Part shown: positions 38,160-44,548 of the stretch, piece after piece
Layout of the letters: each line of letters starts with the position of its first letter
Numbering within the stretch: position 1 is the stretch's first letter
Assembly: GCA_002349565.1 (NCBI GenBank)
Contig: DEDN01000033.1
Location: 32,904 to 77,451 of the forward strand
DNA from: Alphaproteobacteria bacterium UBA2903
GTDB taxonomy: Bacteria; Pseudomonadota; Alphaproteobacteria; CAAGCB01; CAG-977
DNA length: 44,548 nt
Direction of reading: 5' to 3'
Translations under genes and position numbers: made by a program
Notes under the pieces: generated by a model
What the model saw: the letters and a program-made list of their open reading frames with translations, nothing else
Told to the model about the DNA's origin: nothing
Databases searched by the model: none

Positions 38160-39209
38160 TTATCCTATCAATTTACTGACTACTCTTGACGTATAATCCA
38201 CCAAGGGAATAATTCTGGCATAGTTCATGCGCGTCGGACCGATAATGCCCACCGCTCCGACGATTTTTTCGCTGCCGTCGCGATAAGGCGCGGTTATCAT
38301 CGAACAGCCCGAAAGCGTAAACAGCGAATTTTCCGATCCGATGTAAATCTGAATACCGTTCGCCGTTTGCGTCAAATCCAACAGCTTCGCCATGCTTTCC
38401 TGCGCTTCCAAAACGCCGAAAAGACTGCGCACGCGTTCCAAATCGTCCAAAGCTTGAATATTGTCCAGCAGGTTCGCCTGCCCTTTGACGATAAGGACGC
38501 CTTTTTTCCCGCCGCCCCACGCCGCCAAGCCTTGCGCGACCAAACGTTCGGCGGATTCGTTCAGCTGCGCTCTGTGGTCGTTTATTTCGGCTTTAATCAA
38601 ATCGGAGGCTTCCTCGACCGTCTTGCCCTGCATGCGGCGGTTCAGATAGTTGGTCGCTTCGGTCAAGGACGACGGCAAAGTCCCCAAAGGAATGTCGATA
38701 ATTCGGTTTTCCACCGCGCCGTTTGCCATGACCAGAACCACCAAAGCCCGCCCCGCGTTCAGCGGCACGAATTCGATGTGCTTCAAAGGCGCGTCCAGCT
38801 TCGGCGCGACAACGACGCCCGCGCATTTCGACAACCCCGACAAAGTGGCGGAAGCTTGAGCCAGCATATTTTCCAGATTGTCGCCCGCGGATTTGCAGTG
38901 AGCTTCTATCGCGTGGCGTTCCGCGGGATCAAGCGAACCGATTTCCAACAATCCCTCGACAAACAGCTTCAACCCTTTTTCGGTGGGGATTCGTCCCGCC
39001 GACGTATGCGGCGATATCAACAGCCCCGATTCTTCCAAATCCGCCATAACGGCGCGAATCGATGCCGAAGAAAGCGGAAAATCAAGCAATCCCGCCAGAG
39101 TCTTTGACCCGACGGGTTCGCCTTTTTCCAAATAAGCGTCAACCAGCGACCGAAAAATATCGCGGGAACGCTGATTTAATTCACTCGGCATTGATATTTT
39201 CTTACTCAT
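38160..39209 (-). CDS. hrcA: Heat-inducible transcription repressor HrcA
   Basis: A 349-residue repressor that binds CIRCE elements and responds to GroE availability. The winged-helix N-terminus is clear (LNQRSRDIFRSLVDAYLEKG, then SSASIRAVMADLEESGLL and HTSAGRIPTEKGLKLFVEGL). The GAF-like and inserted domains follow, ending with GPTRMNYARIIPLVDYTSRV, a family signature. The ATG at 39209 lacks a Shine-Dalgarno (ACATTTATCCATT precedes it), so leaderless or weak initiation is likely. I found no CIRCE repeat in the 67-nt divergent region to rph, so its targets lie elsewhere. Confidence 0.96.
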   Translation of the reverse strand: MSKKISMPSELNQRSRDIFRSLVDAYLEKGEPVGSKTLAGLLDFPLSSASIRAVMADLEESGLLISPHTSAGRIPTEKGLKLFVEGLLEIGSLDPAERHAIEAHCKSAGDNLENMLAQASATLSGLSKCAGVVVAPKLDAPLKHIEFVPLNAGRALVVLVMANGAVENRIIDIPLGTLPSSLTEATNYLNRRMQGKTVEEASDLIKAEINDHRAQLNESAERLVAQGLAAWGGGKKGVLIVKGQANLLDNIQALDDLERVRSLFGVLEAQESMAKLLDLTQTANGIQIYIGSENSLFTLSGCSMITAPYRDGSEKIVGAVGIIGPTRMNYARIIPLVDYTSRVVSKLIG

Positions 39210-39276
39210 AATGGATAAATGTAGTAATCATAGGGTCAAACGTCAACCGTTCAACGCTCACAGGAGATTAAAAATT

Positions 39277-39993
39277 ATGGAACGTCCGTCCAAAAGAAAA
39301 TTCGACGAGCTCAGAAAAATCGTCATTGAACCGAACTTCAACAAATACGCGGAAGGGTCTTGTCTGATTAAATGCGGCGACACGCACGTCATTTGCACGG
39401 CAACCGTCGAAGACAAAGTCCCGATGTGGATGCGTAATTCTGGACGCGGCTGGATTACCGCGGAATACGGAATGATTCCCCGCGCCACGGGAACGCGCAC
39501 CGATCGCGAAGCCAAAAAAGGACAGTCCGGACGTTCCGAGGAAATCCAGCGTCTTATCGGACGGGCTTTACGCTCTGTCGTCGATTTGAAAGCGATGGGC
39601 GAAATCTGCATCAAAATCGACTGCGATGTCATCCAAGCCGACGGCGGAACGCGCACGGCGTCAATTACGGGCGGGTTTGTGGCTTTGCATTTGGCATTGC
39701 AAAAACTGCGCGAACGCCGCCGTTTTTACACTTTGCCGCTGTTCGACACCGTTTCGGCGATTTCCTGCGGCATTTACGAAGGAACTCCCGTTCTGGATTT
39801 GGATTACATCGAAGATTCCAATGCCGAAACCGATTCCAATTTCGTCATCACGGGCACCGGCGGCATTGTCGAAATCCAAGGCACGGCGGAAAGAAAGCCG
39901 TTCTCGCTTGATCAATTCCATGAATTGTACGCTTTGGCGGTCAAAGGCACGACCGAAATCGCCCGCATCCAGCACGAAGCTTTGGGGGAATAA
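39277..39993 (+). CDS. rph: Ribonuclease PH
   Basis: A 238-residue phosphorolytic 3'-5' exoribonuclease that trims tRNA 3' ends and acts as a hexamer ring. The start RPSKRKFDELRKIVIEPNF is typical. GWITAEYGMIPRATGTRTDR contains the substrate loop, then RSEEIQRLIGRALRSVVDL and IDCDVIQADGGTRTASITGG (phosphate and metal site) are complete. I use the ATG at 39277 with AGGAG about 10 nt upstream; an earlier in-frame start has no family support. Divergent from hrcA, followed directly by rdgB. Confidence 0.97.
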   Translation: MERPSKRKFDELRKIVIEPNFNKYAEGSCLIKCGDTHVICTATVEDKVPMWMRNSGRGWITAEYGMIPRATGTRTDREAKKGQSGRSEEIQRLIGRALRSVVDLKAMGEICIKIDCDVIQADGGTRTASITGGFVALHLALQKLRERRRFYTLPLFDTVSAISCGIYEGTPVLDLDYIEDSNAETDSNFVITGTGGIVEIQGTAERKPFSLDQFHELYALAVKGTTEIARIQHEALGE

Positions 39994-40587
39994 ATGCGCA
40001 AACTGACGGAAAAAGAGGTCGTTCTGGCGACCCATAACCAAGGCAAAGTCCGCGAATTGCAAGCCATGCTCGCCCCCTTCGGCGTCAAGGTTTTATCCGC
40101 CGACGATTTGCATCTGTCCGAACCCGAAGAAACGGGGGACACGTTCGTTGCGAATGCGAAACTAAAGGCGGAATCAGCGGCTTTAGAAGCTAAAATGCCC
40201 GCTCTTGCCGATGATTCGGGCTTGTGCGTTCACGCGCTCGGCAACCGTCCGGGGATTTATTCCGCGCGCTATAACAACCCCAAAAAGAACGGCTTTGCGT
40301 ACGCGATGGACTGCTTGAACAAAGAATTGGGCGACGCCGCCGACCGTTCCGCCCACTTTGCCTGCGCGATTGCGATTGCGTGGCCCGACGGACACACGGA
40401 AACGTTTGAAGGCCGCGTCAACGGCACATTGAGCAAAGCTCCGCGCGGTTCGGACGGATTCGGCTATGATCCGATGTTTATCCCCGACGGGTATGACAAA
40501 ACGTTCGCCGAACTGCCCGCCGAAGTTAAAAACACCATCAGCCACCGCGCCGACGCTTTAAGCCAATTCGTCAAGGGGTGCTTGTGA
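39994..40587 (+). CDS. rdgB: dITP/XTP pyrophosphatase (Ham1/RdgB)
   Basis: A 197-residue housecleaning enzyme that hydrolyses dITP, ITP and XTP to monophosphates, preventing deaminated purines entering nucleic acids. Motifs: ATHNQGKVRELQAML (substrate loop), ALADDSGLCVHAL (metal-binding Asp pair), PGIYSARY and SDGFGYDPMF, then ISHRADAL near the end. The ATG directly follows the rph stop codon, with GGGGG in rph's last codons as ribosome site. The 3' end overlaps hemW. Confidence 0.97.
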   Translation: MRKLTEKEVVLATHNQGKVRELQAMLAPFGVKVLSADDLHLSEPEETGDTFVANAKLKAESAALEAKMPALADDSGLCVHALGNRPGIYSARYNNPKKNGFAYAMDCLNKELGDAADRSAHFACAIAIAWPDGHTETFEGRVNGTLSKAPRGSDGFGYDPMFIPDGYDKTFAELPAEVKNTISHRADALSQFVKGCL

Positions 40588-41702
40588 GCTTCGGAATCTA
40601 CATCCACTTTCCGTATTGCCGGTCAAAGTGTCCGTACTGCGACTTTGCCAGTTATCCCGCAAAGACGATAGATTTCGCCTTGTGGAACGAAAAGTACGCC
40701 GACGCTTTGACCGCTTACGCGCGCCGATTGCCCGACAAAACCGTTTCCAGCGTGTTTTTCGGGGGCGGCACGCCGTCCCTGATGCCGCCCGAATTGATCG
40801 GGTCGGTCATTGCCAAAATCAAAGCGTTGTGGAAATGTGCCGACGATACGGAGATTTCCATGGAAGCCAACCCCTGTTCGGTTGATTTGGACAAGCTGCG
40901 AGCGTACCGCGCGGCGGGGATAACGCGGCTGTCTTTGGGCGTGCAGGCGTTGAACGACAAAGATTTGAAATTCCTCGGGCGGCTTCACTCTGTCGAACAG
41001 GCTTTAAGGGCTGTTTCGGATGCGAAACAAATTTTCGACGACGTTTCGGCGGATTTGATTTACGCCCGCCCGACGCAAACCTATGCTCAATGGCAAAGCG
41101 AACTTGACCAAGCTTTGTCGCTGAATTTAAAGCACTTGTCCCTGTATCAGCTGACTTTGGAAGAAGGGACGTATTTCTACAAAAAAGGCTTGGAAATGCC
41201 CGAAGACGCGTTGTGCGCCGATTTGTTCACGTTGACCGACCGCATGACGTATCAGGCGGGTCTGCCCCGCTACGAAGTGTCCAACCACGCCGCAAAAGGT
41301 CACGAGTGCCGCCATAACTTGCTGTACTGGCAGGGCGGTGAATGGATCGGCATCGGTCCCGCCGCGCACGGACGCTTTACGCAAAACGGGCAATTCATTG
41401 CCACAGCGGAAAGCCGAATCCCCGCCGAATGGATGAAGCATACGGGCGGCGAAGAAATCGTTTTGACACCGAAAGAAAAGGCGGAAGAGCTGATTTTAAT
41501 GGCTCTGCGCACCGAAAAAGGGCTGAACAGGGACGCCTTTAAAGCTGCCCTTGGTCAAGACTTCGAATCGTTTTTGGACGGCGAAGTTTTGCAGGATTAC
41601 CAAATGGACGGATTGATGGTTTGCGACAAAAAAGGATTGCGCGCCACCGCCAAAGGGCTGCTGATTTTAAACGCTTTGTGCCGTTCCTTAATAAACGTCT
41701 GA
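40584..41702 (+). CDS. hemW: Heme chaperone HemW (radical SAM)
   Basis: A 372-residue radical SAM protein of the HemN-like family; HemW transfers heme to respiratory enzymes rather than acting as coproporphyrinogen dehydrogenase. The cluster motif is YCRSKCPYC (CxxxCxxC), followed by VFFGGGTPSLMPPELIG and EANPCSVDLDKLRAYRAAGI. Also seen are RLSLGVQALNDKDLKFLGR and the HRHNLLYWQG-type segment (ECRHNLLYWQGGEWIGIGPA). The start is GTG at 40584, overlapping the rdgB stop as GTGA, with AAGGGG 5 nt upstream. The tail overlaps the convergent lipoprotein gene by 15 nt. Confidence 0.95.
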   Translation: MSFGIYIHFPYCRSKCPYCDFASYPAKTIDFALWNEKYADALTAYARRLPDKTVSSVFFGGGTPSLMPPELIGSVIAKIKALWKCADDTEISMEANPCSVDLDKLRAYRAAGITRLSLGVQALNDKDLKFLGRLHSVEQALRAVSDAKQIFDDVSADLIYARPTQTYAQWQSELDQALSLNLKHLSLYQLTLEEGTYFYKKGLEMPEDALCADLFTLTDRMTYQAGLPRYEVSNHAAKGHECRHNLLYWQGGEWIGIGPAAHGRFTQNGQFIATAESRIPAEWMKHTGGEEIVLTPKEKAEELILMALRTEKGLNRDAFKAALGQDFESFLDGEVLQDYQMDGLMVCDKKGLRATAKGLLILNALCRSLINV

Positions 41703-43244
41703 CGCGGGCTTTTGTCCCAAATAGCCGAACACGGGTTCAACGGGGGTTTCGATTTTCTCCTCCGAAACCGCATCTTCCGCCGATTCCTCGGGCTCTTCGG
41801 GCGGAATATAAACCAAATCGGGCGAATTGCGGAAATCCTTGATGAACACTTCGGGGGCGTAAACGGGTTCCGTTTCAAACGCTTCAATCGCGGGCGAAAG
41901 GGTTACAAAGCCTTTCTTTTCAACGCCCAGCACTTGCAGTCCGCGTTCGGACAGCCCGTTCGGCAGCAGACGAAACAGCCCGTCAATGCCGTTAAAGCCC
42001 GACGGCGTGGTCAAATCCGAATACGAAAAGCCGCCCGTTTCCGCCAATACCGCCGCCAAAGCAACCGCGTCGTACGCTTGCGAAGCGATGCGGGGCGGCT
42101 TGTCGCCGTAGGCATCCTGGTAACGGCGCGCAAAAGCGGCAAATCCCGCCGACGGCAAGTTTGTAAACCACCCGCCGACCAACGACGGTTCGCGCGCGGG
42201 ACGGGCTTCCGCCCATTGCGACGTTCCCAAAACGCGGATTTCAGACGGCAAGTCGTAATAAGAGAACAAAGCCCCCAGCGAACGCAGGCGACTGCCTTCG
42301 TCGGTAACGAAAATCGCGTCGAATTCAAACGGATCGCGGACAAGCTCGGTCGTTTTCAGCGTTTCAATGGCGGTTTCCAGTTCTTCGGACGTCATTTGAA
42401 CGTCTTTCCATTCGTCGGTTTCCTTGTCTTTCATTTTGACGGGCTGACCGGCGGCAACGGCTTCGCGGCTTTTTTCCAGCCGTTCGACTTCATCGTCGCG
42501 TTCTTTTTCCAAATCTTCCATCATGCGCGGCATAATCGCGGAAACGGCAACCTGCAAATTGTCCAGTTTCGGGTCGTAAAACGCGGCTTTGGTGATTTTC
42601 GCGCCGCATGCGTCCGCCGCCGTTTTGACCGCCAAAGAAATAATGTCGCCCGTCGCGTTGTCCTGACTGAGAATCGCAAAACGTTTGTATCCCTTGTCGC
42701 AAGCGTAGCGCGTGATGTGTTCCGCCTGCTGCGACGTCAAAGAACTGATGGTGTACACGCCGTCCCCCAGATTCGACGGGTGCGACGAAAACGTAATCAC
42801 GCCGACGCGCGCGTCATGCGTGGACGGGCGCACCGCTTTGACCGCGGACGAAAACACGGGACCGATAATCAGTTCGACCCCCTGACTGATAGCCAGCTCG
42901 GCGGCTTCGCGGGCTTTGGCGGGCGTGCCTTCGGTATCGTAGAACTGCAAAATTAAGCGCGGGTTGTTCACGTCAAACAGAGCCATCAAAGCCGCGTTGC
43001 GCAAAGCCGTTCCCAGCTTTGCCGAATCCCCGCTGAGCGGCAGCAACACGCCGACGCGCACCAGTTCGGGCGGTTTTTGCGCGGTTTCCGGAGTTTGCTG
43101 AACCGCGTGTTCGCCCTTTTCCGCCAAATCGGCATCCGCGGCGTTAAAAACGCTTTTATCCACGCCGCGCAGACGAATCCCGCCGCACGAAGCCAAAACA
43201 CCGATGAGAAAAACCGTTACCGTCTGTCGAATAAAAGTACGCAA
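41688..43244 (-). CDS. LpoA-like lipoprotein, probable penicillin-binding-protein activator
   Basis: A 518-residue lipoprotein: TVTVFLIGVLASCGG gives the lipobox LASC. The body is a periplasmic-binding-protein (type 1, Leu/Ile/Val-like) fold: VRVGVLLPLSGDSAKLGTAL, GVELIIGPVFSSAVKAVRP, VGVITFSSHPSNLGDGVY and ASQAYDAVALAAVLAETGG. It is next to rsmI-yraN, where E. coli has lpoA, which supports a role in stimulating peptidoglycan synthases from the outer membrane. A charged insertion (MMEDLEKERDDEVERLEKSR) resembles that seen in alphaproteobacterial members. The start is TTG at 43244 with GGGAG 8 nt upstream. The C-terminal tail is acidic and Pro/Glu-rich. Confidence 0.87.
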   Translation of the reverse strand: MRTFIRQTVTVFLIGVLASCGGIRLRGVDKSVFNAADADLAEKGEHAVQQTPETAQKPPELVRVGVLLPLSGDSAKLGTALRNAALMALFDVNNPRLILQFYDTEGTPAKAREAAELAISQGVELIIGPVFSSAVKAVRPSTHDARVGVITFSSHPSNLGDGVYTISSLTSQQAEHITRYACDKGYKRFAILSQDNATGDIISLAVKTAADACGAKITKAAFYDPKLDNLQVAVSAIMPRMMEDLEKERDDEVERLEKSREAVAAGQPVKMKDKETDEWKDVQMTSEELETAIETLKTTELVRDPFEFDAIFVTDEGSRLRSLGALFSYYDLPSEIRVLGTSQWAEARPAREPSLVGGWFTNLPSAGFAAFARRYQDAYGDKPPRIASQAYDAVALAAVLAETGGFSYSDLTTPSGFNGIDGLFRLLPNGLSERGLQVLGVEKKGFVTLSPAIEAFETEPVYAPEVFIKDFRNSPDLVYIPPEEPEESAEDAVSEEKIETPVEPVFGYLGQKPASDVY

Positions 43245-43309
43245 AGAAATTGCTCCCGCTTGAAGAATGTGATTAGATGCATCTTAACCGTTTTTGCAAA
43301 GGAGTGCAA

Positions 43310-44146
43310 ATGTCTGAACAAACTTTTATCAAAGGATTGTACTTGGTTGCAACCCCGATCGGCAATTTGGGCGATATTTCCGCCCGCGCCGTCGAAGTTC
43401 TGAAAGCCGCCGACCTTATCGCGTGCGAAGACACGCGCGTTACATCGAAATTGTTGTCGCATTTGGGCATATCGGCGAAACTGACGCCTTACCACGAACA
43501 CAATGCGGAAAAAGTGCGCCCTCAACTGATGGAAAGGCTGAAAAACGGAGAAATGATCGCGCAGGTATCCGACGCGGGTACGCCGATTGTCAGCGATCCG
43601 GGGTATCGGCTGGTGCAGGACTGCATCGCGAACGGCATTTACTTTACAGCCATTCCGGGGGCAAGCGCGGTTTTGACGGCTTTGCAGCTGTCGGGACTGC
43701 CGTCGCACCGCTGGCTGTTCGAGGGCTTTTTGCCCCCCAAAACGGCGGCAAAGGAAAAAGAATTGAGCGAACTGGCAAACATTCCCGCGACTTTGATTTT
43801 TTACGAATCCCCGAACCGTCTGACGGAAACGCTTGAATCGATGAAAAAAGTTTTGGGCGACCGTCCCGCCGCCGTCGCGCGCGAACTGACAAAGAAGTTT
43901 GAACAAACCGTGCGCGGAACGTTTTCGGAGCTGTCGGCTTATTACGAACAAAACGGTCAGCCTAAAGGCGAAATCGTGATTGTCGTCGCGCCGCCTTTGG
44001 AAAAACAGGCTGACGCCGCCGACGTCGACGCCCTGCTGAAAAAAGCGTTGGAAACCATGCGCGTCAAGGATGCCGCCGCCGTTGTCGCCGAACAAACGGG
44101 CGTTTCCAAAAAAGAACTGTACCAGCGGGCTTTGGAACTGAAATGA
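43310..44146 (+). CDS. rsmI: 16S rRNA (cytidine-1402 2'-O)-methyltransferase
   Basis: A 278-residue SAM-dependent enzyme that methylates C1402 in the decoding centre, with RsmH adding the base methyl. Class III (tetrapyrrole-methylase-like) fold: LYLVATPIGNLGDISARAVE, ADLIACEDTRVTSKLL, AQVSDAGTPIVSDPGYRLV, AIPGASAVLTALQLSGLPS and LIFYESPNRLTETLE are all family signatures. I use the ATG at 43310 with AAAGGAG 5 nt upstream; an earlier ATG 11 codons upstream has no such site. Divergent from the LpoA-like gene; ATGA overlap with yraN. Confidence 0.97.
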   Translation: MSEQTFIKGLYLVATPIGNLGDISARAVEVLKAADLIACEDTRVTSKLLSHLGISAKLTPYHEHNAEKVRPQLMERLKNGEMIAQVSDAGTPIVSDPGYRLVQDCIANGIYFTAIPGASAVLTALQLSGLPSHRWLFEGFLPPKTAAKEKELSELANIPATLIFYESPNRLTETLESMKKVLGDRPAAVARELTKKFEQTVRGTFSELSAYYEQNGQPKGEIVIVVAPPLEKQADAADVDALLKKALETMRVKDAAAVVAEQTGVSKKELYQRALELK

Positions 44147-44520
44147 ACAGCGAAAAAGGCAGAAAAGCCCATAAACAGGGACACCTTGCCGAAACCAAGG
44201 CGGCTTTGTTTTTGCGGCTGAAAGGCTATCGGATCGTTGAACAAAACTTCAAACCGCCGCGCGGAACGGGTGCGGGCGAAATCGACTTGATTGTTCGAAA
44301 GGGCAAAGTTTTGGTCTTTGCCGAAGTCAAACTGCGCCAAACCGAAACGGCGGCGGCGGAATCCGTGTCCCCCATGGTGCGGGAACGCCGCGTCAGAGGC
44401 GCGGAGTATTATTTGATGCTGCATCCCGAATTGGCGGATTTCGACATCCGCTTTGATGTAATTTTAATGACCCCGAACGGTTTTCCGAAACATATTCAAA
44501 ACGCGTTTATGCAAGAATAA
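44143..44520 (+). CDS. YraN family protein (UPF0102, nuclease-like fold)
   Basis: A 125-residue member of UPF0102, an endonuclease-like family of unknown substrate. GHLAETKAALFLRLKGYRIV at the start, then GEIDLIVRKGKVLVFAEVKL supplies the Glu-x-Asp...Glu-x-Lys pattern of the PD-(D/E)xK fold. The C-terminal segment IRFDVILMTPNGFPKHIQNA matches the family end. Translationally coupled to rsmI (ATGA), as in many proteobacteria. The remaining 28 nt of the window hold nothing recognisable. Confidence 0.92.
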   Translation: MNSEKGRKAHKQGHLAETKAALFLRLKGYRIVEQNFKPPRGTGAGEIDLIVRKGKVLVFAEVKLRQTETAAAESVSPMVRERRVRGAEYYLMLHPELADFDIRFDVILMTPNGFPKHIQNAFMQE

Positions 44521-44548
44521 CAGTCTTTATTCTCAAATCAAAGGGACG

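Noticed and set aside
1..44548. Search by eye for CRISPR arrays, tRNA or rRNA genes, insertion sequences and integrases.
   Set aside because: No regularly spaced repeats, no complete tRNA cloverleaf, and no transposase or integrase-like protein were found.

Overview
The window reads as a chromosomal segment of an alphaproteobacterium with roughly balanced base composition. The evidence is gene order: rph diverging from hrcA-grpE with rdgB and hemW after rph, a DUF3576-type lipoprotein followed by leuS-lptE-holA, glyQ-glyS-ppdK, hldD-lgt-pgeF-prs, rplY-pth-ychF, and the lpoA-like/rsmI/yraN cluster. LPS genes (hldD, lptE) and two porins show a Gram-negative outer membrane. The exact lineage cannot be fixed from the sequence; an uncultivated, possibly host-associated Rhodospirillales-like group is my guess. 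Most of the window is housekeeping, with accessory patches between conserved blocks.

Layout: 172-5906 (minus) glyQ-glyS-ppdK. 6071-8613 (plus) a GT2 glycosyltransferase and a HAD-domain surface-glycan protein in adjacent frames, joined at a G6 run and possibly one broken or slipping gene. 8648-9499 (minus) an unknown gene. 9635-10189 thpR; accA on the other strand; a membrane-anchored unknown; an iron-type alcohol dehydrogenase. 13459-13684 an intergenic repeat zone. 13685-18286 (minus) DUF3576 lipoprotein-leuS-lptE-holA. 18402-21515 (plus) two porins and yggS. 21546-22364 (minus) proC. 22497-26051 (plus) hldD-lgt-pgeF-prs.

From 26104 to about 32100 there is an accessory block between prs and rplY, which are normally close neighbours. 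It holds an AraC-type regulator, a disrupted alpha/beta hydrolase, a disrupted Tat-type aldo/keto reductase, a one-polypeptide restriction-modification enzyme, and a structured non-coding leader in front of that enzyme. Housekeeping resumes with rplY-pth-ychF-trmL. A second accessory cassette (35095-37004) has an XRE repressor diverging from three small envelope or secreted genes, with a clear promoter and operator. Then come a cupin, grpE-hrcA (minus), rph-rdgB-hemW (plus), an LpoA-like lipoprotein (minus) and rsmI-yraN (plus).

The most interesting signals are: (1) a leader in front of the second porin with mutually exclusive hairpins, a possible 9-codon leader peptide and a sequestered ribosome binding site; (2) a parS-type ParB site inside yggS; (3) a leader with alternative pairings and a terminator in front of the restriction-modification gene; (4) two frame breaks, both at six-base homopolymers and both needing a -1 shift; (5) a dispersed element whose inner stem differs in sequence between copies but stays paired; (6) catalytic-residue substitutions in HldD and in the iron-type alcohol dehydrogenase; (7) the XRE-controlled cassette.
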